This document shows positions 45,185 through 54,138 of a stretch of DNA of 64,000 nt, piece after piece. Below the pieces are notes generated by a model. The model was not told the DNA's origin and did no database searches. It saw only the letters and a list, made by a program, of their open reading frames with translations. The stretch's first letter is position 1, and each line of letters starts with the position of its first letter. Source of the stretch: an uncultured Desulfobacter sp. (lineage in GTDB: Bacteria; Desulfobacterota; Desulfobacteria; Desulfobacterales; Desulfobacteraceae); NCBI RefSeq assembly GCF_963666675.1, contig NZ_OY762929.1:5958501-6022500 (forward strand), in the 5' to 3' direction. The position numbers were made by a program, and so were the translations under genes.

Positions 45185-46363
45185 ATGAAAAATGCCCGAG
45201 TGAAAATTAGTGGAACCGGGGCTGTTTCCGGATTTGGCGGTGGTTGTGACCCGCTTTGGCAAGGCTTGCTGAATGAAGACTGTGCCATTGGCCCGATCCG
45301 GGATATCCCTTGTTCCGATCAATTGCCCGGCTGGTGTGTTCAAATACCCGCCGATGTGTCTGACATTCCCTTGTGTGATTTTTTTCAAGGATACGAAAAT
45401 GATGCGTTTTTACGCATGTGCGGTCTGGTGCTTGGAGAGATGTTTCCTGAAATCGGGACCCAGGCTGTTGCATTAGATAATGAGGCGCTATCAGTGTTCT
45501 TGTCTACCCTTAAAGGAAACATTCCCTGTTTTGAAAGAAAAATAGGATCGTCAGGGTGCAGGGATGTTGCACTTCAGGATATTTTAATCCATTCCCCTGC
45601 CGGTACCCTGGCATCCACCCTTCAGGCTGAAGGAACGACCCGAACCTATTCCAATGCCTGCGCCTCGGGGACAACGGCCGTTGCCATGGCTGCCGCTGAT
45701 ATCCGCTACCAGAGAACCAAAACATCCGTTGTTTTGGGCGGAGATCTGTTTTCCTATTTTATTCATACCGGATTTTCATGTTTAAAGGCAATGAGCTTCA
45801 ATCCCTGCAAACCCTTTGATCGGGAGAGGGACGGTTTGACACTGGGCGAAGCGTTTGCAGGCCTCCACCTTGAAAAAACCCTTGGCAAAGAAGGCGTTCA
45901 GATCATGGGCTGGGGATTGAGCAACGATGCCAATCATATTACAGGACCTTCCAGAACCGGAGAAGGGCTGCGCCGGGCCATCAATGCCTGTCTGAAAGAT
46001 GCCGGTGTCGATCCGGATCAGGTGGGTGCCGTTGTGACCCACGGAACGGCAACCCGTTATAATGACGCCATGGAACTTAAGGCATACCAGTCGGTGTTTG
46101 GCGATTCCATCCCGCCGCTGTGCGGTATCAAAGGGGCCATTGGCCATACCCTGGGTGCTGCCGGAATAATTGAAACCATTGTGGCCATGAAAATCATTGA
46201 AGAAGAGATTATCCCCGCCACGGTGGGTCACGAATCGTCAAGTGAGTCGGATATCAGTTTTGGGTCCCAGAGGCTGGGGTCGCCAATCGTATTGAATTGT
46301 AATTCAGGGTTTGGCGGGGTAAACGTTGCCGTTTTAATCGGGAGGCCGGATGCGATACGCTAA
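45185..46363 (+). CDS. Ketosynthase (FabF/KAS-like, complete triad, divergent)
   Basis: The 392-residue protein keeps Cys159 (SNACASGTTAV), His285 (THGTATRYND) and His320 (KGAIGHTLGAAG). The N-terminal half is short and unlike FabF. Similar divergent synthases in aryl polyene clusters have specialised roles such as initiation. The gene begins 15 bases after fabZ and its end overlaps the next ketosynthase-like gene by 14 bases. Confidence 0.88.
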   Translation: MKNARVKISGTGAVSGFGGGCDPLWQGLLNEDCAIGPIRDIPCSDQLPGWCVQIPADVSDIPLCDFFQGYENDAFLRMCGLVLGEMFPEIGTQAVALDNEALSVFLSTLKGNIPCFERKIGSSGCRDVALQDILIHSPAGTLASTLQAEGTTRTYSNACASGTTAVAMAAADIRYQRTKTSVVLGGDLFSYFIHTGFSCLKAMSFNPCKPFDRERDGLTLGEAFAGLHLEKTLGKEGVQIMGWGLSNDANHITGPSRTGEGLRRAINACLKDAGVDPDQVGAVVTHGTATRYNDAMELKAYQSVFGDSIPPLCGIKGAIGHTLGAAGIIETIVAMKIIEEEIIPATVGHESSSESDISFGSQRLGSPIVLNCNSGFGGVNVAVLIGRPDAIR

Positions 46364-47201
46364 AATTATAGATGGAATGAAAGTGTCAAAATCAGGTGTT
46401 GAAAGCTTAAGTCAAGGACACCTGACCTGGGAATCGCTTGGGGTGCAAGACGGTTTTGAAGACGGCCTGCCGCCCAAAAAGATCAAATCCGGTTTCAAAA
46501 AGACCCAAAAAATGGCTGATCCGGCGTCAAGGCTTGCCATGATGTGTGCTGAACCATTATTGCAAAACCTGGCCGGGCAGACAAACCTGAAACAAATTGA
46601 CGGTATTGTCCTGGGCTCTTTATTGGGATGCCTCCTGACGGATATCCGATATTTCGAGACGGCCATGCCAAATAAGGGGAGCAAAGCAAGTCCCCTGTTT
46701 TTTAAAAACACCCTGCCAAGCATTCCTGTTGGGGAAATTTGTATCGCGTTTAAAATAAAAGGACCCAATACCCTGGTGAACACAGGCGAAGTCTCCGGGA
46801 TTTCAGCCATTGTCCAGGGTGGGGAATGGATTGAGCAGAAAATGGTTACAACCTGCCTGGTGGGGGGGGTTGATCTTGACTGCCGGGAACTGAGAAGCCA
46901 TTTCCCCCTGCCGTTACCTGACAATGAGTATGCATCCAGCGCATATTTTTTTGTTCTTGGCGGTCCGGATGTGCCTTCGTCATGTCCTGAATTGGCCCGG
47001 ATGACCAAATACCGGACCTTTTTTAAACCGTGCAGTCAAACACCATTTTCGTGCCGCTTTTTGGGCAATATGGGAATGGAGGATCTGTGGGGCGTACTCA
47101 AGCAGAAAAGAGCTGCTAAAGAGCGTATTCTACGGGTTTCCCATGAGGGTCACGGCGCAGAAATTGAGATTGAAACGGACCCAAAGGTACCAGCTGATTA
47201 A
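46350..47201 (+). CDS. Half-length ketosynthase-like protein without active-site cysteine
   Basis: The 283-residue protein corresponds only to the N-terminal part of a ketosynthase. The nucleophile position reads Glu147 (GPNTLVNTGEVSGISAI) and the histidine-bearing C-terminal half is missing. Short ketosynthase-like proteins of this sort occur in aryl polyene and related clusters and may act as non-catalytic partners. It is probably a real gene, because it overlaps its neighbour and has no internal stops, rather than a degraded copy. Confidence 0.75.
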   Translation: MRYAKIIDGMKVSKSGVESLSQGHLTWESLGVQDGFEDGLPPKKIKSGFKKTQKMADPASRLAMMCAEPLLQNLAGQTNLKQIDGIVLGSLLGCLLTDIRYFETAMPNKGSKASPLFFKNTLPSIPVGEICIAFKIKGPNTLVNTGEVSGISAIVQGGEWIEQKMVTTCLVGGVDLDCRELRSHFPLPLPDNEYASSAYFFVLGGPDVPSSCPELARMTKYRTFFKPCSQTPFSCRFLGNMGMEDLWGVLKQKRAAKERILRVSHEGHGAEIEIETDPKVPAD

Positions 47202-47227
47202 CACGTCCCCGGGCCGGTTAATTTTTT
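47198..47227 (+). terminator. Possible terminator after the first ketosynthase block
   Basis: TTAAC (47198-47202, containing the stop codon) can pair with GTTAA (47217-47221) around a CCCGGG core, followed by six T residues. The stem is short, so it may only attenuate transcription into the export genes. The 47202-47383 gap otherwise shows only the AAAGGAGG ribosome site of the next gene. Confidence 0.4.
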
Positions 47228-47383
47228 GGTTTATCCGGGATATTTGACCGTTTGTTCTGTGTTTTAAGTTAACGATCTTAATTCGATTGCACGATCACCA
47301 AAGACTGTATCATAAACATCATTATCGGCACCTTCATATTCATATGGGTGTGACAAAAACAGCCACAATAAAAGGAGGAACAG

Positions 47384-48061
47384 ATGCAAACACTAGAATA
47401 TTTCAAGCAGAAGACAATGGGCAGCAACATGCTGGCCATGATTATTTTTTTAACCCTTTTGTTCAGCCTGACCTGCCATGCCGCGGATTATGCGTTTGAA
47501 AAAAAGCCCAAGCAAGACTTGCTGAAACACATTGAGCAATTTGAAACCCAACTTAAAGCAGACCCTGATAACGTCAACATTCTTAAATCCATTGGGATCA
47601 CCTATCATGCGTTAGCCCGGGAGAATTCAAAACAATTTATCCCTAAATCAAAAGAATACCTGGAAAAGGCTTTCGAGTTGAACAAGAAAGACTACGAGAC
47701 CATGTGTTTCTTAGGCAGTGCCACATGCATGATGGCAAAGACCACAATAAATCCGGTTAAAAGAATGTCTTATGCCAATAAGGGCCTGGCATTAATGGAC
47801 AAGGCGGCTGCCAGGCAGCCGAATAATACATCTGTATTGATGACCAGGGCAAAAACCCTGGAGCAGCTCCCTGCATTCTTCAAGCGCAAAAAAATTGCAA
47901 TTTCAGACTTTGAAAAAGTGGTGACCATTTTAAACGAAGATCAGGATGCCGGTCAGGACATGAAGCTGAAAACGGTTTACCCTCATTTGGTCAATCTATA
48001 CCAGGATACCGGGCAGCAGGAAAAGGCCGACCTGTATATCGAAAAACAAAAGCAGATGTAG
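47384..48061 (+). CDS. Exported TPR-like protein
   Basis: The 225-residue product has an N-terminal hydrophobic signal (MLAMIIFLTLLFSLTCHA) with a likely cleavage before ADYAFEK, then helical repeats resembling TPRs: LKADPDNVNILKSIGITYHA, YLEKAFELNKKDYETMCFLG and LYQDTGQQEKADLYIEKQ. It probably works in the periplasm as an assembly or docking factor. A strong AAAGGAGG site precedes the ATG. It opens the export half of the island. Confidence 0.75.
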   Translation: MQTLEYFKQKTMGSNMLAMIIFLTLLFSLTCHAADYAFEKKPKQDLLKHIEQFETQLKADPDNVNILKSIGITYHALARENSKQFIPKSKEYLEKAFELNKKDYETMCFLGSATCMMAKTTINPVKRMSYANKGLALMDKAAARQPNNTSVLMTRAKTLEQLPAFFKRKKIAISDFEKVVTILNEDQDAGQDMKLKTVYPHLVNLYQDTGQQEKADLYIEKQKQM

Positions 48062-48079
48062 AATAAAGGAACCGATGTC

Positions 48080-48748
48080 ATGCCGCTGATTCAGTTGGAA
48101 CGCGTGGTCAAGGACTATGCCCTGGGAGAAACCGTTGTACACGCAATTAGAGATGTTGATCTGGTCATTGAAAAAGCAGAGTTTATTTCCATCTACGGCC
48201 CTTCCGGCTCAGGAAAAACAACCATTTTAAATCTAATCGGTACCCTGGATAAAATTACAACCGGCCGTATCTGTTTTGATGGACACGATCTTGGTCAGCT
48301 TTGCGATAACCGGCTGACTGAAATTCGTAACCAGCATATCGGATTTGTGTTTCAGCGATTTAACCTGATTCCGGTTTTATCGGCCCTGGAAAATGTGATG
48401 CTGCCCCTTCAGCTTAACGGCACCTTTTTTACCGCTGCCAGAAAAAGAGCGTTAACGCAGCTGGAAGAGGTTGGACTGGAAAAATATGTTCATCATCGCC
48501 CTGATAAAATGTCCGGTGGCCAGCAGCAGCGAGTGGCCATCGCAAGGGCCCTGGTAACCGAGCCTTCCCTGGTCATTGCCGATGAACCCACGGCCAATAT
48601 CGATACCAAAACCTCTCTTCGGCTGATTTCTTTGATGCGGGATTTGAATCACAAAAAAAAGACAACCTTTATTTTTTCCACCCATGATCAGCGGCTTTTG
48701 GACAGTGTGGATCGAATGATCAAACTGGAAGACGGCAAAATTCAATAA
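48080..48748 (+). CDS. ABC transporter ATPase (LolD/MacB type)
   Basis: The 222-residue ATPase has Walker A GPSGSGKTTILNLIG, the signature MSGGQQQRVAIARAL, Walker B VIADEPTANID and the switch histidine in FSTHDQRLL. The VFQRFNLIPVLSALENVMLP stretch is typical of LolD/MacB-type ATPases, which work with FtsX-like permeases as mechanotransmitters instead of classical transporters. Its permease is most likely the gene at 49498. Confidence 0.92.
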   Translation: MPLIQLERVVKDYALGETVVHAIRDVDLVIEKAEFISIYGPSGSGKTTILNLIGTLDKITTGRICFDGHDLGQLCDNRLTEIRNQHIGFVFQRFNLIPVLSALENVMLPLQLNGTFFTAARKRALTQLEEVGLEKYVHHRPDKMSGGQQQRVAIARALVTEPSLVIADEPTANIDTKTSLRLISLMRDLNHKKKTTFIFSTHDQRLLDSVDRMIKLEDGKIQ

Positions 48749-48855
48749 CCGTCATTGGGGGCTGGGCCACCAATACTTCAGGCCTAATCCATAGATAAAA
48801 TTTTAATATATTAATCGTTTATTCAAAGTTTTCATAAAAAAACAGGAGGCATGCT

Positions 48856-49428
48856 ATGAAATCGCTTTTGGCCGCATTTTTCTTTTTTAAATCACTTTTG
48901 AGTATCATTATTTTTTGGGTTTTAATTTTGGTTGCCGACGTTGAAAGCGATACAGCGGTGCTTGCTGCATTGGCCTATACGATTTTTTATTCGCTGGTTG
49001 CCATCGGCATGGATCGCATCGTAAGGATTGATTTCGGGTTGCTGTTTTTTTTCTCGGTCGGATATATCCTTTGCATATTTTTGCCCCAATACAGCATGAT
49101 TTATCTTATTGAACGGTTCAGCACCTTTTTGTATCTGACCTTTTTCTTAACGGTTTACATACCATTTGTGTTCGGTAAAGAGCCCTTCACGGTGATCAAT
49201 GCAAAACGGGTCGCGCCCCCTGAGTTTTGGGAGACCAAAGAGTTTAAGGAAATTACCAGTATTATGGCATTGGTCTGGTGCGGCCTTTTTCTGACTGCGT
49301 TTTTGGTTACCCTGAAAAAGGGTCTTTCCACACAAATCATTATTCCCATTTTAATCATACTTTTGGTGGGCGTACCGTTTAACCGCTACTTTAAAAATTT
49401 TTATTTTAAATTAAAGGGCATGGCATAA
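48856..49428 (+). CDS. Unknown membrane protein in the export operon
   Basis: The 190-residue protein has five or six hydrophobic segments (for example SLLSIIIFWVLILVA, TIFYSLVAIGM, FLTVYIPFVFG and QIIIPILIILLVGVPF). Between the fourth and fifth lies a polar stretch with APPEFWETKEFKEIT. I do not recognise the family. A GGAGG site precedes the ATG. Its position between the ATPase and the permease suggests a role in product transfer at the inner membrane. Confidence 0.7.
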   Translation: MKSLLAAFFFFKSLLSIIIFWVLILVADVESDTAVLAALAYTIFYSLVAIGMDRIVRIDFGLLFFFSVGYILCIFLPQYSMIYLIERFSTFLYLTFFLTVYIPFVFGKEPFTVINAKRVAPPEFWETKEFKEITSIMALVWCGLFLTAFLVTLKKGLSTQIIIPILIILLVGVPFNRYFKNFYFKLKGMA

Positions 49429-49497
49429 AGGTTGACCCGCACAATCCGGTTTAGGACGGGCATGTGACAAGGTCTCAACTATGAGGAGCAGATAAAC

Positions 49498-50736
49498 ATG
49501 TTTAAATGGATAAAGATCGCCTGGCGAAATCTGTTGAAAAATAAAAGACGGTCTCTGGTGACTTTACTGGCCATCGGTATTGGATTCACCGCGGTGAATA
49601 TTTTCAAAGGATACACGGACAATACCTATAATGGGCTAAGAGAGAGCGCCATTCGCGGGGAAGGTCTCGGGCACATCAGTATTTATAAGAAAGGCTGGCA
49701 TGAAAACGGACAAATTGATCCTGCTTCTTATATGTTGACCCAAAAAGAATATAAAAAAATTATTGAGATTGCCCATGAAGATGATGACGTGATCCTGGCC
49801 ACCCCCAGGCTGTACATCTCAGGTATGGTATCAAACGGTACGGTCTCCACCATATTCATTGCCGGCGGGGTGGTGCCGTCCGCCGAGATGACGATCAGGG
49901 GATCTCTTGCCGCCATCCGGCCGGTGACGGGTCCGGGAATGGATGACAACAACATCTACGGTATTGAGATGGGTGAAGGCCTGGCAAAGATATTGAACAT
50001 CTCCCCAGGAGACAACGGCGTTGTCATGGCTGCCACCCTTGACGGACAAATCAATGCCCTGGACATTGATATTGCAGGTGTCTACAACACAGGGTCCGAT
50101 GCAACCAATGATAAATTCATGCGAGTTCCCTTTAAATTTGCCCAGTCGCTCTATGAAACAGACAATGCCGACAGGGTGGTGGTGCTGTTGATGGACTGGA
50201 AAAAGACCGAGGTGCTAAAGGATCGGTTGAGCAACGCCCTCGCATCTGCCGGGTTGTCGTGCGAGCTTAGAACCTGGAAGGATCTTTCACTGTTTTATAA
50301 TAAGGTGAGAAACATGTTTGACATAATTTTCACTTTTATTTTCTGCATTGTACTGATTATCGTTGTGATGAGTATTATCAACACGATGAGCATGTCGGTT
50401 CTTGAACGGACAAGGGAGATCGGTACCTTGAGAGCCCTTGGGCTGAAGCGCGGAGGTGTCTGCCGGCTTTTCGCCGTGGAAGGCGCGTTGCTTGGATCGG
50501 TGGGGTCCGCCGTCGGGGTGGTCATGACGGTGCTGGTATGGGGGGTAATTTATCTGATTCAACCCACTTACATACCGCCGGGCGGGTCTTCTCCGGTTCC
50601 CTTAACGGTTAACCTGCTGCCCTGGATTATGTATCTTATGTTTGGTTTTCTTTCCCTTTTATCTTTGTTCTCTGCGGTTTTACCTGCGGTCCAGGCCGCC
50701 AGAAGCAATGTGGTGGATGCGTTGGGCCATGTGTGA
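49498..50736 (+). CDS. FtsX/LolC-E-type ABC permease
   Basis: The 412-residue protein has one N-terminal transmembrane helix (IAWRNLLKNKRRSLVTLLAI), a large periplasmic domain (about 40-270) and three C-terminal helices with the FtsX signature VLERTREIGTLRALGLKRG. This is the layout of LolC/LolE and MacB permeases. Together with the ATPase at 48080 it forms a mechanotransmission system that could push a lipid-like product out of the inner membrane to the LolA-like carrier encoded next. Confidence 0.9.
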   Translation: MFKWIKIAWRNLLKNKRRSLVTLLAIGIGFTAVNIFKGYTDNTYNGLRESAIRGEGLGHISIYKKGWHENGQIDPASYMLTQKEYKKIIEIAHEDDDVILATPRLYISGMVSNGTVSTIFIAGGVVPSAEMTIRGSLAAIRPVTGPGMDDNNIYGIEMGEGLAKILNISPGDNGVVMAATLDGQINALDIDIAGVYNTGSDATNDKFMRVPFKFAQSLYETDNADRVVVLLMDWKKTEVLKDRLSNALASAGLSCELRTWKDLSLFYNKVRNMFDIIFTFIFCIVLIIVVMSIINTMSMSVLERTREIGTLRALGLKRGGVCRLFAVEGALLGSVGSAVGVVMTVLVWGVIYLIQPTYIPPGGSSPVPLTVNLLPWIMYLMFGFLSLLSLFSAVLPAVQAARSNVVDALGHV

Positions 50737-50760
50737 TGGTCGACTTTGAAAGGAGTTGTA

Positions 50761-51513
50761 ATGATGAAAAAGGCAATGATGTTCATTTTTCTTGTGCCTG
50801 TGATCGCCGGCATGGTGTCGTGCCCGGCGGCGTTGGCAAAAATGGGTCCCAAGGAGATTCTCGCGGCGGCGGACGAGGCAAGGGGTAATGTCGAAGGGGT
50901 AATCTGGGATGTTGAGATCGAATCAACGGAAAACGGGCGAAATCAGAAACGCCGCATGCGTATTAAGGCAAAAGGGTATAATGTTCTGGCAGAATATATG
51001 TGGCCAAAGCGGGTGAAGGGCCGGAAAATTCTAATGATAGACCGGAACATGTGGTTTATCAAACCGGGCCTGCGAAAACCGGTTCCCCTTTCACCACGCC
51101 AAAAATTAATGGGCCAGGCCGCCAACGGCGATATTGCCTCTGCCAACTATTCCGGCGATTACGCGGCCACAGTGTTGCCTGATGAGATCATCAACGGGGA
51201 AGACTGTTATTGCTTTGATTTAAACGCCGTTGATAATAAAGCCACCTATGAACGGATTGTATACTGGATTTCCAAACAACGGATGGTCGGCGTTAAAGCC
51301 CATTTCTTCTCATCGTCGGGCAAGCTATTAAAAAAAGCCGATTTCAAGTATGAAAATACGGTCCTGGTGGATGGCAGGCAGCACCCCTTTATTTCCCAGA
51401 TGCGTATCGTTGATGCCGTGATCACTGACAACGTAACCACCATGAATTACACGGACACCACTTTGAAAACAATTGCCGCATCGACATTTAATATAAACCT
51501 GTTGAGGATGTAA
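50761..51513 (+). CDS. Outer-membrane lipoprotein-sorting (LolA-like) protein
   Basis: The product (about 250 residues) starts at the ATG at 50761 after AAAGGAG; an upstream TTG is less likely. A signal peptide (MMFIFLVPVIAGMV to AALA) precedes a LolA/LolB-like fold, supported by ADEARGNVEGVIWDVEIEST, YMWPKRVKGRKILMIDRNMW and the middle block DEIINGEDCYCFDL. Such proteins ferry hydrophobic cargo across the periplasm. The next gene encodes a barrel, and this pairing is known from other clusters that send lipids to the outer membrane. Confidence 0.8.
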   Translation: MMKKAMMFIFLVPVIAGMVSCPAALAKMGPKEILAAADEARGNVEGVIWDVEIESTENGRNQKRRMRIKAKGYNVLAEYMWPKRVKGRKILMIDRNMWFIKPGLRKPVPLSPRQKLMGQAANGDIASANYSGDYAATVLPDEIINGEDCYCFDLNAVDNKATYERIVYWISKQRMVGVKAHFFSSSGKLLKKADFKYENTVLVDGRQHPFISQMRIVDAVITDNVTTMNYTDTTLKTIAASTFNINLLRM

Positions 51514-51520
51514 TCCGACG

Positions 51521-52846
51521 ATGTTGCGTCTTTTCACCTGTCTGCTTCTTATCTTATCGGCTCTGCCCGGCATCTGTTATGCCGGAGAAGCCGTTGAGGC
51601 AAATCCGGAGTCCATGATGGTTTCTTTAATGGACGCATTGGACTGGCAGGTGAAATCTTTGGTTTTTTCGGAGTGGACGGATCCGGCACAAACACCGCTC
51701 AATCCGGAAAACCAGTTTTTAAAATTGTCCAAGAACACGCTCCAATACCATTTCAGGCCGGACATAGAATTTAAATTTGATAAAATTCAATTCCAAATTA
51801 AACCCAGACTGGTGGCTGAATGGGAACATTGGGACGATGGATTGGATAAAGGTGACGCAACGGACCTATATCTCTTTGTGAATGAGTGGTCAATACGGGC
51901 TCCTTTAAGCGATTCATTGTTCCTGATCGGCGGCCGTGAAAATTTACAATGGGGGCCAAGTTATCTGTGTTCGTTGTCCAACCCTTTTTTTACGGATAAC
52001 GGAAAAAATAATCCCAATAAAGAAGTGCCGGGAATGGATTTTGTGCGTATGGTATATCTTCCGGATAATCTGTGGACCATTTCCGCAATTTCAAATGTCA
52101 AAGAGGGTAACGCAGATATTGATTCTGATTCGTTTCGTGCCGGTTATGCCTTGAAAGTGGACTATTACGGCACACAGTCTTATGCCGGACTTATTGTGTC
52201 GTATCAAGAAGATCCCGAAGAATACAGGGCCGGATACTATGCCGGCCTGACCGTATCGGATGCCTTGATCATTTATACCGAGGGCATGTCCTCGCATAAG
52301 GGCATTTATGGCCTTTATCCCGAAGATGCGGATACGTCTGTGGGCAAAGAATTTACCACCCAAACCCATGATCTGCTCGAACGCGGCAGCGTGCTTGTCG
52401 GGGGCAGTTATACGACAGAAGTCGGTCCCACACTGACCCTGGAATATCTTTATTATGGATATGGATACGATGATGAACAGGCATCGGATTATTTCACCGC
52501 CGTCGATGCAGCATCCCGGGGATATTTTCAAGCCGGTGCCGTTCGGGGGCTGTCAACGCAGATCCTGGGCCAGGCACTCTCCACGGATCTGCAATTTTTA
52601 AGAAAAAATTATTTGATGTTTCAAATTAACGATTCAGATGTTTATGATCGCCTGGATTATACATTCAGATGTACCTACAGTATCGATGATCACTCCGGAC
52701 AGCTTCTGTTTTTATTGGATTTTTCCGTCACAGACAGCATCCGTTTTTTTTCAGTTTTTAAAACCCAATTCGGCAGCACCCATTCAGACTATGGATCAGA
52801 CATTATAGATCCCTATGGGATGTTTGGTATTGAATATACATTTTAG
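51521..52846 (+). CDS. Outer-membrane beta-barrel protein
   Basis: The 441-residue product has a signal peptide (LLLILSALPGICYA), many alternating aromatic/polar strands (for example GTQSYAGLIVSYQEDPEEY and TLTLEYLYYGYGYDD) and a C-terminal aromatic ending (GIEYTF) that is the usual barrel-assembly signal. I do not recognise a named family. Next to a LolA-like carrier and ABC system it may receive or display the island product. It begins eight bases after the LolA-like stop. Confidence 0.75.
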   Translation: MLRLFTCLLLILSALPGICYAGEAVEANPESMMVSLMDALDWQVKSLVFSEWTDPAQTPLNPENQFLKLSKNTLQYHFRPDIEFKFDKIQFQIKPRLVAEWEHWDDGLDKGDATDLYLFVNEWSIRAPLSDSLFLIGGRENLQWGPSYLCSLSNPFFTDNGKNNPNKEVPGMDFVRMVYLPDNLWTISAISNVKEGNADIDSDSFRAGYALKVDYYGTQSYAGLIVSYQEDPEEYRAGYYAGLTVSDALIIYTEGMSSHKGIYGLYPEDADTSVGKEFTTQTHDLLERGSVLVGGSYTTEVGPTLTLEYLYYGYGYDDEQASDYFTAVDAASRGYFQAGAVRGLSTQILGQALSTDLQFLRKNYLMFQINDSDVYDRLDYTFRCTYSIDDHSGQLLFLLDFSVTDSIRFFSVFKTQFGSTHSDYGSDIIDPYGMFGIEYTF

Positions 52847-52878
52847 ACCTATGATCCTAATTAGAGAGGAGAAATCAG

Positions 52879-54132
52879 ATGGCACACCTTGACGTTTATA
52901 AGTATTCAAAAGCAGTTGAAAAAATGGTTTGCAGAGGACGGGACAGATATTATTTATACTTCGGCTGCACGCCGTTCCTTGGCGGCATGTCCAGGGGATT
53001 TACCTGCGGGTGCAATTTTAAATGCTGTATGTGTCTTTCCCCATTCCGGGATTTTTTGGAAGGGGAAAGCCGGTTTTTGCTGAACAGTATGTATGATGAA
53101 ATCAGTAAAACCAGAGGGTTTTACTCCCCTGAAGAGGTTGTCGATATTCTGGTCAACAATGAAAATGAGAAAAAAATTGATGAAATTGCCATGTTTGACG
53201 GTGTCAAACCAAAGCGGTCGAAGTTACGGTATATTGATGTGGGGTATGCGGAAATCAGCCTGGGCAGAGAGCATTTACTGGGATTGTGCAAGGCTGCGGC
53301 AAAAACAGATTATATTTTCGTCATAGAGACCAACGGATTCATGATCGGATATGAATCCGACTACGCCGCTGCTTTGGCAGAGTACAAGGACAATATTCTG
53401 GTCCGTGTGGGTGTGAAGGCCGCAAGTGAGGAGATGTACCAGAAAGTCATTGGCGTTAAAAATGCCGGGGACTATGTGTTTAAGGCAATTCAAAATTTAA
53501 TTGACGCCGGTATCCAGCCCAATGTCGCCATGATGTGCGACCCCAGAATTTACTCTGCCCAGGAAAAGGCATTAATGGAAAAGAAAATCCGCGATGCCGG
53601 ATATACGGGAAAGATTGCCGAAGAAAAAATATTTAACTACTACACCGCATATCGACGGTTTGTGGAAAGCGGATATGATCCGTATGAATTGTCCACCAAT
53701 AATAAATTGACCATTACCGGCAAAAGAGTCCAGGGCTCCTATATGTTGGAACGGATTGCCGGAGATGAGTTCCTGCTGCCCGAGGCGGGTTTAAAACATG
53801 ATCTGCTCACACAACATTTCAGGGAAATGCTCAATAATTTTAATCCGGAAAAGGCAAATAATTTAGATGCGGTTATCGAATATAATATTGACGGTAAAGA
53901 TGGCGGTTCCTGGTGTTTTAACGTAAAAGACGGGGCCTGTATCCTGAACCGGGGGATGGCCCAGGAGGAGCCGAACATTTCATTCAACATGGATTTGGAC
54001 ACCGCATATGAAACCATGATCTCAAAAACCCGGGACCGCACCGATGCTTTTTTTGCCGGGGATGTAAAGATTAAAGGGGACGCAAATCTTCCGTTTCAGA
54101 TCCATGAAATTTTCCATGCAAAGGCGGTTTAA
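52879..54132 (+). CDS. Radical SAM enzyme fused to an SCP2 lipid-binding domain
   Basis: The 417-residue protein has a radical SAM core with CxxxCxxC at Cys45, Cys49 and Cys52 (CGCNFKCCMC; extra cysteines at 43 and 50), followed by the strands YIDVGYAEISLG and FVIETNGFM. From about residue 330 the sequence changes to a sterol-carrier-protein-2-like domain: VIEYNIDGKDGGSWCFNV, then DTAYETMISKTRDRTDAFFA and DVKIKGDANLPFQ. SCP2 domains bind acyl chains or sterols, so the substrate is probably a long hydrophobic chain. Cyclisation, methyl-type transfer or C-C bond formation on the island product are possible. AGAGGAG precedes the ATG. Seven bases separate it from the next ketosynthase. Confidence 0.85.
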   Translation: MAHLDVYKYSKAVEKMVCRGRDRYYLYFGCTPFLGGMSRGFTCGCNFKCCMCLSPFRDFLEGESRFLLNSMYDEISKTRGFYSPEEVVDILVNNENEKKIDEIAMFDGVKPKRSKLRYIDVGYAEISLGREHLLGLCKAAAKTDYIFVIETNGFMIGYESDYAAALAEYKDNILVRVGVKAASEEMYQKVIGVKNAGDYVFKAIQNLIDAGIQPNVAMMCDPRIYSAQEKALMEKKIRDAGYTGKIAEEKIFNYYTAYRRFVESGYDPYELSTNNKLTITGKRVQGSYMLERIAGDEFLLPEAGLKHDLLTQHFREMLNNFNPEKANNLDAVIEYNIDGKDGGSWCFNVKDGACILNRGMAQEEPNISFNMDLDTAYETMISKTRDRTDAFFAGDVKIKGDANLPFQIHEIFHAKAV

Positions 54133-54138
54133 TATATA

